This document shows, piece by piece, positions 22,622 through 34,409 of a stretch of DNA of 64,000 bases (position 1 is its first letter; each line of letters opens with the position of its first letter). Below the pieces are notes generated by a model, which saw only the letters and a program-made list of their open reading frames with translations, was not told the origin of the DNA and did not search any database. Origin of the DNA: Lineus longissimus (Eukaryota > Nemertea > Pilidiophora > Heteronemertea > Lineidae); the NCBI RefSeq assembly GCF_910592395.1, contig NC_088317.1:16494001-16558000 (forward strand), written 5' to 3'. The position numbers and the translations under genes were made by a program.

Positions 22622-25600
22622 TCATCATCAGGTACATATACCTTTAGCCATTTTGCAGTCCGGCAAATACACACAACCGGCAATTGACAAACCAGACCTT
22701 ACCTGGGGAAGAGCGTCTTTTCATCTTACTTCATATTAATATTGAGATACGAATCCGATGTTTAGTGAGTTGACAACATAAAATGAATGAAATAAATTCA
22801 GCACAGGAATGCAAGAATAGACATAGTTTCATTCGAACAATTTCCTTCCAACCACCTTTTCATATCCTCTGAAGGGGATATTGCCGCAAAATGAAGAACG
22901 CAGATACATGTAATTCGACAGCTACTACGTCGTATCATGGAATAACCAGCCATCTCTAATTTTACTGAGATGCCCTAGCACTTACTAATACAAAGTATTG
23001 CCGTTATTGGGTTTTATTCAAAGTGAGATATTCGAGCCGGCCTCCCGGAAATTAGGTAGTAATTTACCGCTCTAGCAAGAGAGGTTTCAGTCGCCGCAGA
23101 TGTGGTTCAAACTAATTTGGCTAACGCGTTAATTGTTGCTGAGTTCCACGCTTTAAGAACGGTGCTCTTTCTTGATTGGGGATTTGACTAACCGCAAATA
23201 CTTAATCCATAAAGCTAGTTACTCGTTCATTTCATTCACCCTATTTTCATATTTTCTTGTGACGGGGAAGTTGCTCTTGAAGGTAACTGGAAAATTCTGA
23301 AACTGAAAACTTTGATCACATAAAGCTTCTGGCTCTTATCTTTTATTTGGCCGCAGCCAGAGGGGGCGGGCCGGGGGTGGCAAGGTTCTAACTAAACTGT
23401 GCAGGATCACCTCGGTTCGCAGTTTGAGAAATGCTGGCTGTGGGTGTCAAACAACAGTCCAGTTACTCTGGAAGCCACCTGTGCGTTTGGTCTTCACAAT
23501 CCTTCTTTAATATTCCCGATAGACGTCACAGGGTATTAAGAGCTTCCATTCTGGCAAATGTCATATGTCTTCATTACATAAAGCCTTTCTGCATGTCCCT
23601 GTGTATCGGAGGGTCAGATAAGCAAGCAAACCAACGCCTGTTTTCCCACCGTCAGTAAACAACGAAATATTATCTCGTGCGTTTTTTTAAGCATTTTGCA
23701 AAAAAAAACTCCGTTCGCCAAATAAAAATCCCTAACTTTTTGTTTATTTGAAAAATCACATGAACATTTCGTCATCCGCCGAAAAAAATCATGAACTATC
23801 TATTTCATGTTGGTAGGGTTTGCGAAATGTGCTAAGATGAAAAAGTTCGTCAATGAAAGTCGGGAGATATCTGATCAGTTGACTGCGGTAATTGAGTCTC
23901 TGAGATGGTTCGAAGGACTCCCAGCATCCAAATACCAGTTCCCCCTCTTCATACTAAACTTCATCAACCAAATCAACCAAGGATACAATTTTTCAATTTT
24001 TCTTCCTCGTTACACATTTCCTCTGAAATTTGTCAAATTTTGCATCATTTTGAACATCCAATGATTAAATAAATCCGCGGCGAGTTGAGCTGATCACGAG
24101 CTTAATTTGCAAACTCTCGAGTTAGGGAATGCCCATGAAAGAAATCGTAACATTAATTTAATTCAGACATCCCGTGAACTGTCACAAGCGATAGCATCAT
24201 ATGGAGTTTTTATTAAGTTAATTTCAGAGGAATGTTTGCCAAGATTGTGACCTTGGTTTTTTGATGTTGTCGAATTTAATTAGGACTCCAGCGATAGATT
24301 CGAGTACCTGTACTGCACTGGAAAAAAATCCGTCTCCACTTGAGCTGGAATGCGTTCAGAATGCTTTGAAATTGACTATTTTCCCTAAGGTTATCTTCTC
24401 TAGGTTCTGGCTGTGGCCGTTGGTGGTTCAGAGCAAGCCTCCGAGCGCCGGAGTGACATACAATTTTTGAAATTTTATCCCCCAAACGAGTACGAATCTG
24501 TGGTCGCGGTCGGCCATTTTCAGTCTGATTACACTGCGCAGTCGCAATGTATAATGTACAGTGACGTCACAACATGGAAGCCAATAGTGGCAGAGAGAAT
24601 GAGCTAGAATATCATGTCTGCTTTCAAGAGTGGTTCAAAGCCTGCACACTCCGACAAGGACCGGCAAACCTACTGCATAATACAGTTCGTGTTGAGAACT
24701 AACACAGACTGGACCCCTTCGCGCAGGGAAACAGCGCTATTGTCCGTGGAAGCGTTCCTTCGACAGGGCCACGGGAAAAGGCCAGGGCGTAAACGAGCAG
24801 GACTCACTCCGGCTGCTGAATGTCTTCTGACAAACGCAACCGCAGCGCATGGTTTTTTTTCATACCAACCGACAACAAAAAGTTCATTCGATGGTTGGTC
24901 AGCATGCTAAATCAGCTATTTGGGAGTTTTTAATTTTATCAACCGCTTAATACTAACAGACAGCAGCGGACATCTTTTCAAGTTGGAATCGAATAATGCA
25001 CTCAACAGTTGCAAAATAAACAATTCAGCAAACAAGACATCGCTTTAAGGAGAAACAATTACCATAATTTCCTCCGCAGAACTGGAAACTGGCGATTATT
25101 TTTAACAATTTTTATGCTTTGCGCTCTTAAAAACAAAAAGGATTGGTGCTCTCAATGTTTGTAGCCTTCAATTGAGAATCTACGTGTTGTGAATGAAGAC
25201 ACGACAAAGGCATGGGTAATATTAATCAATCCTGCAATTAATTTCGCTGTGTCTTCTTTCACAATGATTCCGAGGCCGTTATCTCCAAGGAGAGCTCAAT
25301 TCGACGTGAGCAGAATGAAATCTATTGATCATGTCAAATGTGTTATTCGTTCATTGTGAAACCATCAACAGGAAAATGTGTTTTTTGACCCTGAAGGCGA
25401 AAGTACGATGGCGTTTTCGTGGAGTTGTCAAACTTTTACGGGGAATGATGGCATTCTAAGTCGTTTGAAGTGAATATCCGCGCCCGAGTCATTGGTATCA
25501 AAGCGAGTATGAATAAAAAAAACCCACCGATCATTCTCCTGCGCCAGAGTATTGAACAAGAAATTAATGAGAATATATTTTCGTGGCCGTTAAAAATGAA

Positions 25601-26100
25601 AAAAGTGTTTTTGAGTTTTGTGAAAAAACCTCACAGGGTTATTTTCCATGAAAAAATCTACAGGATGTTTGTTTTGTAAGTTACTGAAAAACCCATATAT
25701 AGTTTGTTCGAAAGCTTAAAAACCTAAACGAGCGCACGTCGCCTTCTTTATCCGGGTTTTTCATCAGTGACCTTAACAAGGTCGACGCCAAGGCTTCTTG
25801 TCAAAGAGCGATTAAACCACAATACGCCTCGGGCAGGCACTTAACGGAAGCCACAACGATGATCTAGGATCTAATAAGAAATATCATTCTTTACGATCTG
25901 ACGTTTCCGAACTCGTCCAGGTCTTGTCTTTGATTATTGCAATTTCTTTTAAACGGGAAGAGGAAGCGGCATCGTGGGCAAAAGGCTTGGGAATAGCTCA
26001 TTTCTTTGCTATCTACTTGTATTTGGATGAAGGTATCGGTTAGAGGGTTGAGTATCAAAAATAAATCTGTTGCTAGTCTAATAGATTGGATGGCTCAAAA
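22622..26100. other. No supported gene
   Basis: Several short plus-strand frames lie between 24261 and 24910. One at 24614-24910 (98 codons, RPGRKRAG-containing) shows no recognisable domain, and the region contains TGACGTCA near 24562. Nothing here meets the standard for a gene call. Confidence 0.4.
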
Positions 26101-26180
26101 GACGTTTAAAGGCCCGGGCCGTTCGTTAAATATTTGAAATTTGTAATTGGATTTGTAAATAGCTAATTGTGTAAATACAT
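26101..26180. repeat. Dispersed repeat shared with 54912-54990
   Basis: Both copies read TTTAAAGGCC, GCCGTTCG, TTTGAAATTTGTAATTG and ATTTG in order, in the same orientation. They diverge after about 80 bp. Confidence 0.65.
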
Positions 26181-26600
26181 GTGGGAGAATTTCCATCCAA
26201 ATTAGCGTACATTGTATATCCGTATTGGCGCGACACAGGCGCTGATGTTTCCATTGGATCAATCCGAAAGTCTCCATATTGTATTTTGCACTTGCCTATT
26301 GTTGACCTAAAATTGCTTAAGTATCGTGACCGGCTAGTTGATCTCCAGCGACACGCGGCAGTTATTGAAATATTTCATCGGATATTGATAAAATCAAAAC
26401 ATGATTTATCATGGAGCAGGTGAATTGTAATTGATTGGTCTGGTTCAGCCTATTGATATGTCCATAGGACCGGGAAAAGGTCAACCGTACTTTACCGAAT
26501 GTCATTGTTGGGCCAAAGTCGCTGTACTTTTTGGTATCATCTTCGTCATTGCAACTTCTCTTCCCCATCAGACTAACAAGAGCTACGCAGAACGAGCACA

Positions 26601-27050
26601 TTATACGCCCGCCATAAGAGTAAAGGGTGGTTGATCAGGGTGAAAAGTGTGTGAAGTAGCAGGTAAGCGGAAAATGGAAACATGTCTTCGTGACCTCGAC
26701 CTTTGACCTTTTGACCTCCAAATCAATAGGCTTCTTCGGGCCTATACCAGTGCCCTGCAAACCAGGTTTGGTGACTATACATGATATAGAATTTCAGTAA
26801 TCGCGCGGACAATGAAAGGTAAGCGGAAAATGGAAACAGGTCTTCGTGACCTCGACCTTTGACCTTTTGACCTCCAAATCAATAGGCTTCTTCGGGCCTA
26901 TACCAGTGCCCTGCAAACCAGGTTTGGTGAATATACATGATGTAGAATTTCAGTAATCGCGTGGACAATGAAAAGTTACCGGACAGACGGACAGACGGAC
27001 AGACGGACACCGAGCGCCATACCATAATACGCTCCGGAGCGGGCGTATAA
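26601..27050. mobile_element. 450-bp TA-flanked MITE with internal 156-bp duplication
   Basis: The left end TTATACGCCCGC and the right end GCGGGCGTATAA are inverted repeats. Reading the termini as TACGCCCGC...GCGGGCGTA leaves TA on both sides, which fits Tc1/mariner-type insertion. Inside, a 156-bp unit is tandemly duplicated (26662-26817 and 26818-26973, nearly identical). It is followed by a GGACAGAC tetramer-like array (about 26981-27009) and a terminal palindrome (27027-27048). Each 156-bp unit carries TGACCT half-sites. There is no transposase, so the element is non-autonomous. Confidence 0.75.
26691..26717 (-). promoter_or_regulatory. Cluster of nuclear-receptor-like half-sites (copy 1; copy 2 at 26847-26873)
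   Basis: TGACCT occurs at 26691, 26704 and 26712, with CGACCT at 26697. On the minus strand these are AGGTCA half-sites arranged as direct repeats with 1-base and 2-base spacing. Such DR1/DR2 arrays are the known binding pattern of RXR-type nuclear receptors. Binding here is inference only. The same cluster recurs 156 bp later. Confidence 0.4.
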
Positions 27051-28989
27051 AAAGTACGCCAGACTGAAAGATTTCTGAATTAGCGGAGTCCTTCTAAGTA
27101 TCGATAACCTTTCAGAAAGTGGCAGTTGCCGCTTGCGCAGAACACAGCCAGACCAATACTCCACTCGTTTTGATAATTTCTTGGTATCGCCAATCGCATA
27201 TTGGCTAATGTTCAATAGTCTACCTATACGGAGGGAAAACCTCTGTCAAGACCACCTGACACATATCAGCAATAATCATTCGTCCTACAATTTGTTGGCG
27301 CATTGGTGAAGAATCGATCTAATGATTGCGACCTCGCGGATTCAAATGATACCAAAACTTGCACCTGTGAACTTGAAATATGCCATGCCCCTACCCTTCC
27401 ATTAGAAACTGAGTGATTAAATATGGCGCTCAATGCACTATGAACTTATAGCCTACTTCGCCATCACTCTGAAATCCCTCAACGTCTACTTTCTATCCAA
27501 CCTCACTCCCCACTCGCCAAAAAAACTATATCTTCAAAATCCAGCGATAAAGTGGACAGGTTGTGCGTTATATCCTCTTCAGAACTTCTCCCCGTAGTCT
27601 AAATGCCTCGTTGAGATTTCAACCATCGGCGATATGCGCTTGAGAAAGACAAAAAGTGCCTGTTTCGGAGAAACTGCCGCCGACTGCCGATAATTGGCTC
27701 AGGAAATGTAAAGTAAATCACTGAACACAAGCAAATCCACTCATCTACTTGGTGGATAATGGACATAGATTTTCATCCCGACTTCAAGATGACATTGTGC
27801 ACATTACGGCTGGGAAGTTGAGAAGATTTCCAGTTTAAAAAGAAGCAGGATTGAAAGCTTTTAGTAAATGGCAGACAGGATGGTATGGTATACAAGAATT
27901 AGCCAAAATGTTATATTAGAACTTGTCGAAACTTATTGAGATGACACTCCTCCTTCATGAAGTTTCACGTATGAAGCAAAACGCGCCAATGGGCAAAGCA
28001 GACAGGTGCATAGTCAATCTCCCAATGGGAGGATAGCTAGCATTTGCTCCGGCGCTACATGCAGTATCACTAAGCAACCGTTACCAATGGGCTTTGAGAT
28101 TTGAGTCTATTTCGTAGAAGCTGCTATCAACACGAACGAAACCTCAACGGTTCAACAACGTGATACACAATACGATACTCATATACACGGATTCAAGGCA
28201 CGATTTCGGCTAAGATCTCCAAATGAAATTACCGTACGTATATCAGTTTGCGTGCTAGGGAAATGGGCTTCCTCACCATGGGAGGCTTGGGTACCTGACG
28301 TGCTTATGAGGATATCATGCTTATATTCACACATAAGATTGCATGGCGGTACTGTTTCGAGAAAATTACCGAAATTGTATACTAATCCACCTCACAAATA
28401 TTTCTGGCCTTATTTGGCCACTCGATATATTTCAAGCAATAAGCATCAAATTCCAGGCATCATCCTCAACGTGACAAATCTCGAACTCACCTATCGAATG
28501 CGGCAAAGGCACAAGTGAGCTGAACATGTAAGGCACCTTGTGTCGGTTTTAGTCTCATGTGATTGGTTCTTCTCCACCTGTCATGCTCGCCCATCGATTG
28601 GCCAGTAATCCAACCACTTTCGCATGGGAAGAGCTCAGGTATCCAGCATTGGATTTCTTATCCACTTTGGTCGCTAAGCTTCCAAGAGGATTTGGCATAA
28701 AATGATCAATAACTGCTGGTAATGCAAAGAGCAGTTTACCTCTGATACGTGCGTAAATTTGGCTACTGTGACTGCGGAGTTAATGAACGAGAAGTGGATC
28801 TCTCTCACCATGTGGTTTTGGGAAGTGTGGTACAACAGTACCGCGGCAAGAATTTGACCGACACACCTTCTACCAAGACTGGCAGTTTTCAATGGACGTA
28901 CGACCCGAGCTAGCAAAGATGGTCCTCGGCGGTAAATCGACACCGGTGGAAGCAGCAGCCATAGTTAGCCCATCAATGGCGGGGCATGG
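27051..28989. other. No feature seen
   Basis: An 88-codon frame at 28252-28518 is the longest and shows no domain. No repeats are recognised. Confidence 0.45.
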
Positions 28990-29356
28990 GCTACTGTGGC
29001 TGAAAGGGTGGATGTCGTCCTGGGTGCCGACAAATGGTACCCAGGTTCGAGATCGACTGGACCATAAGCACCCTGGGTGCTATTACACTAGACGAGGACG
29101 TTCTTGCAATCTCGTTTTATCTCGCGCCGTGGTACTTGCGGCATTAGCAGTGCGCGAAATAAAAAGAACAGATAAACAGAAAAAACGCGTTTAGGCCTAT
29201 AGGTCTTTGAAAGCACATTTATAGGGATATATTCAGAGAATGAATGCTGTTTGTCTAGTGTAATGGCACCCAGGGTGCTTATTGTCCAGTCGATCTCGAA
29301 CCTGGGTACCATTTGTCGGCACCCAGGACGACATCCATCCTTTCAGCGCTACTGTG
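28990..29356. mobile_element. Mutator-like foldback element with 9-bp target duplications
   Basis: Arms at 28999-29093 and 29253-29347 are inverted repeats of 95 bp with only three mismatches (about 97% identity), starting GCTGAAAGG. The 159-bp spacer is non-coding. The 9-mer GCTACTGTG lies immediately outside each end (28990-28998 and 29348-29356). A 9-bp duplication with arms near 100 bp is the known signature of Mutator-like (MULE) elements. One caution is that the right flank contains a local tandem of GCTACTGTGGCATGG, so the 9-mer may in part reflect that repeat. Each arm holds its own palindrome, CCTGGGTGCC...GGTACCCAGG. Confidence 0.85.
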
Positions 29357-31822
29357 GCATGGGCTACTGTGGCATGGAGCGCTACTGACCCGAGCTTGTC
29401 ATGACGTGAGGCCCTCTCAAAGCAAATGTTTTTTATTTTGCCTATAGCTATCATGATCAGTGGCCCAAGAACAATAATAAACAAATCCTTCAGTGGCCCA
29501 CGAACGGATGACACTGATGGTCTATCGTTTCTTCCACCGATGGACTAATGATTGTGGCTAGGTGGTCACATGCTTTAGTACCTTGATGTGATGTGTCTCC
29601 TAAAATACGTTTTCGTGGCCTACCATGATGGTGGAAGATGATGCGATCTCGTTGAAGCTCTAACTTGATGTCAGAATGATGAAGATAACACCTGTAGTCA
29701 CCACAGCATCTTCACAGCCCCTGACCATAAGAATGCCACAACACCCCGAGTCACGCACTACACATGTATCTGTCACTGCTGCTTGATGCTTCTTGCCCAA
29801 AATCGATATCTAATGCCCACAACTGAGCGAATAGCACGAAAAATAAACGGCAGTTTCTGTGATGTTTACAAAGTTTATCGATCTGGCTCGCTGGGCAAAT
29901 CGAACGCAGAGTTCAATTGGATAAAGCGAAAATGGAGATGTCTCAGTCAACATCTGCGATGTGAAGTGTTTGTTAGAGATCTGTTTGTTCGAACGAATGT
30001 TTTTGTTTTTCTGAATAAAGGTAGCGACAGCTGAGAGTGATTAAATTATTGAGTTGAGAGCTGAGCGTCGACTGGGATATCATAAGCTCAATTAACAATA
30101 TGGGGGACTTTAATGTAAGCAGGAGGAAACCGGACAGCCCGGAGGAAACCTACGGTGTGTCTAGTTTGAGTTAGGGCCAAGGTCAGGATTTGCATGGCTT
30201 GGGCCTACCAGGGTTAGGAGCAGTAATGATTGTATCGGTGAGAGTTAGGGATATGAGTACTCCGAGGGTCTGGGTTTCGTCCCACCATTCTTTTGCCCAG
30301 TCCCCGAATAATCAATTTTTTAAAACACACTTTGGGAATATCGGACCCGGGGTAACAAAGATACGCACCAATGGCTGAGGCACTGTTCGGAGTGAGTGAC
30401 ATAAGAGTGAGTCGATCAGTGCACTTCCATGTCACAAAATAGAGACCAGCCACGCATTCTCAGAGAAAACGATTTTCCACCAACCATCTTCTCTGCTACA
30501 GCTTACGCCAGACTGCTCCGGGCTTTCGAGGAAAAGGCGATCATCTTATCCAATTTCGTCTCCATTAACTCGAAATGTTATCAGTTTATTTACTGTAATA
30601 CCATTACGATAAAAGCGAGAGGGATCTGCTTGGAGCGGGGAAAAAATCGGATATCTTTCAAAGGGAGGACTGCCGTGTTTTTTTATGAAGGAAACGTATG
30701 ATTTCAACGTTGTTCATTCAAGGCACGATTATAGATTTAAAAAAAGACGACATGCACACGGATATCAGGTTCATTCATTCGAGCGGGTGGTTGAACAAAA
30801 CCAGTGGTTTTCAATATACTCCGCCTGTCGATGACACATGAGTAAAAGAAGCCTGACCTCAGGATGGTGGTTGCAGAACTAGGCCGCCGTCACGAAATAT
30901 GATTTGCAAATGAGCTAGCCTATGGCCGCGATGTCAGTGCAACAGTGTTTACAATTAATCCCCACTGATATTTGTTCTCGGCGACCCGTGTTAGGGGAGT
31001 ACTCGTCCGCTATTAAGTGTGTCTTTGGGCAGTGCTAATAGCAGCAATGATAAAAAGGGTCTATTCAAAGTCAACCATCAAAGAAAATCTGGAGTTGACC
31101 CCAAACAAATTCCTATAATCCAGCATATCAAAGCTCTGAAAGGACTTTGTGTAAATTATTGCAAATTCCAACTTTGCCTCTGGGGATGATGTCGCTTGGA
31201 ATAATAATTTCGGTCAGGCTTTGATATATGCAAGTCAGGATGTGATGCCCAGTGGCTATCGAACGAGACTTTTCGCATTAATTTGTATCCTAATTCGCCT
31301 GGGCTGTGCAGAAACACGGATTCGTGTCCAAATTCGACAGGACGAAGTGTAGGGCGGGCCAGCGGCGGCGAAACAAAATTAGCTATATGTTAGCAAGATT
31401 GTCCACACTAGCATTAGACAACTAGACAGAGAAACTGGAAGCATCGGTCTCTTACCTCTTCCTAGTCAATGCAACTTGATTTTCTATTTCATTCGTTCAG
31501 ATAAATGAATCATGGTTGTGAAACCCGCTGACGAATTCAAACCGCTTCCAGCCCGAAAGGCCAAAAAATACATGAAGATTGCTGCACATATTACGATACA
31601 CCCTGTATATACATACCGCAAGCTTACACATATCACACACCAATGTCAGACAAAAAGCGCTCAACCAATCCATAGATTAATGTGAGCTAAATTTCATGAA
31701 ATATTCTGACATTTCTTTTTTATTGATTTTTTCTCACTATACATTAATTTGAAAATTGCGTGTAGAAGCGGAATGTTTTAATGGAACTGCATCAATCCAA
31801 ATGTTCCATGGTACCCGCACGA
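29357..31822. other. No gene; scattered repeat scraps
   Basis: 30799-30829 is the exact reverse complement of 55116-55146 (31 bp). TACACCCTGTA at 31597-31607 resembles the end of a TACAGGGTGT-type transposon pointing left. Open frames near 30429-30701 show no domain. Confidence 0.4.
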
Positions 31823-32193
31823 AATAGCATTCCGCGAAGTTACTATTTATAGCTCACAAGGTCATTTGCATAAGATATTGATGACGTTTTAGTCACGTGG
31901 CAGTCGGACATCGACACTTATTTCTACGCATTTGAGCTTATTTCAAAGTCAATTATCTTTGACCCTGTATTGTTTTTAGCATGAATGATACCATAGAGTC
32001 AGAGAGAGAAATATTCAGAACAATTATGTAGTATTTCCAACACTCGGACATGTGCCAGATTGAATCTAACTGCCCTAGTTAGAAAGCCTGAATCCATTAC
32101 GAAACCGCATGTTTGTCCGACATTGCCTGTAATTCAGCGATGGGGAAATAGAGGGCAGCAGCTGCAGTGACCTCATTATCGCGGAATGCTATT
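31823..32193. mobile_element. 371-bp MITE, copy 1 (pair with 57068-57438)
   Basis: The ends AATAGCATTCCGCGA and TCGCGGAATGCTATT are perfect 15-bp inverted repeats. The second copy at 57068-57438 has the same length, and I count nine differences by eye (about 97.6% identity) with no indel. No open frame of note lies inside. Flanks are ACGA on the left and ACGT on the right, so a 3-bp target duplication (ACG) is possible but not certain. Confidence 0.85.
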
Positions 32194-33481
32194 ACGTATA
32201 TCCACAGTACAGGGTGTAACAAAATATTTCAACATTTCATCACTACCGCCGTGGTTTGGTGTCATTTATACATCATGCGTTTTTCCATGGGAAGATCCTT
32301 GCTCAAAGTGCTTTGGCATCGCGGGTAGCACATGTGGATGCTAAGGGGCAGCTATTACGCAGAACAGGTTTTTCTTAACCTCTACTTGAGGCATATTCGT
32401 GTCGGCCGAAAAACCAGCAAGAGTTTTTCAAAAGCTCAGGAGCGTTTACTTCGAAGGTGTAACTGCATATTTTACAGTTCAGTGAAATCGAAATTAGTTC
32501 TCCATTGAGAGATACCACACTAAAGAATGATAGCAACAAGTTCAATTACTATCCTAATATTAACGACTTCTATGCACGCCGATGCTCACTCAGCAGAAAG
32601 TGGTGTATTTTAGCTAGTTTAACAAGAAAATGGGACTGCCATTACACTGAATTGACAGAGCGTCTCGAATTTTTGTTGTTGCTTCAGAGGGAAATTGCGG
32701 AAAATTGCAGTAAATTGTTCTCTCTGAATACCGTATTCTTTACAGGAATTATGCTTATTTCTTGTATTCGAAACTACTTTAACTTCAAGACCCGCACTTT
32801 TGATAACAAAATTGACGAAATATGGGCAGATGAAGTTAAGCGTTGAAGCTTAGGGCTTTGCTACAAGCGAATTTTACCTGGTGAAGATATAAAATACATT
32901 ACCTAGCACCATAAAAAACCCAGACTAGGAAATGACATTTAACGCAATTCCTTCTCTCTTTGGCAATAGGATTACACGAACTAACACGATCTATAGCGTC
33001 TTGCGTGTCTTTATTCCGAGGCAATTGGCAGTTAGCAGCAGGCCGGGTAACTGGATTCAGACGAATACGGGGTACAGTTTTGAACTTTCAAGAAGCATTG
33101 TTCGGGTATTTTGCGTCTACGACGAGTATTAGCTAGATCTAACATGTCTGTTAGCCAAAAACTATCATAAAAACAAGAGGGAGGGTTTAATTTTAACTTT
33201 TCGAAATCACTGGCATCGTCTTTGATCAGTCCAACTTTAACACTTGAGGGTATTGGCAGGTTATGCCGAAAAGCGATGGGATCGGCAGGTTCTGCTAAAA
33301 GGAATTATTAAGTACAAACTGTGACTTGCTCGAAGTGACAAGCAAGGCAATCAGCGAACATGAAACGGTAGACGGAACACCAGTTGCGTTGATTGTGAAA
33401 GTGTCGGCGACTCCCAAACTACATGTTGCAATAATTGACAGGAAAGGAAAGTTCTTGCAAGTATCCCTTCGTTTGAGTGGA
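32194..33481. other. No supported gene
   Basis: TACAGGGTGTAACAAAAT at 32208 resembles a transposon terminus pointing right. A 113-codon frame at 32505-32846 has no recognised domain. Confidence 0.4.
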
Positions 33482-33640
33482 GGTCAGTGGCTAAGTGGTT
33501 AGAGCACCGGCTCATAGTAAGAAGGTCGTGGGTTAGACTCTCGAAAGTACCACCACTGTTTCATCTCTATGTCCTCGAGAAAAAGTTGTGAAAAATGACT
33601 TGATAAAGCCGGGTTAAAGCTATGTATTCAAACTGACTTA
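33482..33640 (+). mobile_element. tRNA-derived SINE
   Basis: The head (33482-33551) reads GTGGCTAAGTGGTTAGAGCA, an A-box match, followed by CCGGCTCATAGTAAGAAGGT and a decayed B box GGTTAGACTCTC. The following body contains TCTCTATGTCCTCGAGAAAA, similar in style to the bodies of many tRNA SINEs. The same head occurs, more decayed, at 60378-60445. It cannot fold as a functional tRNA. Confidence 0.7.
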
Positions 33641-34130
33641 AGCAGGGCCATTTCTGAAAGGGCATGAGTCACTCCCAAATGTCATCGTTTTTCGCCTCAG
33701 GTGAAAGTGAACTAATCAGTCAATTTTGACTTTGTTCTGACTCAACCTGAGTGAGATAGATATCGGAATTTAAAAGAGCAATCTGCCATATCGATAGAAT
33801 TTACTTATTTTTATACCATTTACCTCACCCTGGGGACGCTTTCTGCCAATTTCGACATTTTTATTTCAGATTTCAATATCAATTTTGACTTTTATTTATC
33901 AGATTTTGCCACGAGGTATATATCTTGTAATTGTCTGCAAATAAAATCACTTAAAAACGTTTTAAAAAACAGGCAAAGCTCCTATGGAAAAGCTAAATAG
34001 AGAACCTTTTGAAAAGCTATTGAAAAAGGTTGATACAAACGTTATGGAAATTTCTAGAATCTTTACAGATTTTAAATCGATTTTTGAGTTTTTTCTCTAG
34101 TATGTTTAAAACATTACCAATATTTAGGCT
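33641..34130. other. No feature seen
   Basis: AT-rich DNA without recognised structure. Confidence 0.5.
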
Positions 34131-34275
34131 GTAGAACATGACTCATCTACGCACTAAATATGAATTTCAGCATTGCCGTTGAGTAGCTACATACACGAAT
34201 ACCATAGATGCCAATTTTCTGCCAATTCGTATGCATAATAACTGCACTACGGCATTGTGTATAACTGCATTTCCA
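34131..34275. repeat. Dispersed repeat shared with about 54995-55110
   Basis: Both copies contain ATTTC-GCATTGCCG-TG, ACATACAC, ATTC-GCATAATAACTGCAC and GGCATTGTGTATA or AGCATCATGTATA in the same order, with moderate divergence. Confidence 0.6.
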
Positions 34276-34409
34276 TTTTCCTCTACCACCAGTAATAACG
34301 AACGGCGTATCCCTTTAAGCATCGCTGTCAGACCTGTCATGGGCATTTACAGTTGTACAGCCATATGACAGCGGGGTCTGCAGGCAGACAGTAACCAGTA
34401 AAACGGACT

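Noticed and set aside
24550-24570. TGACGTCA cAMP-response-like site
   Set aside because: A single 8-bp match without a promoter or gene nearby is not informative.
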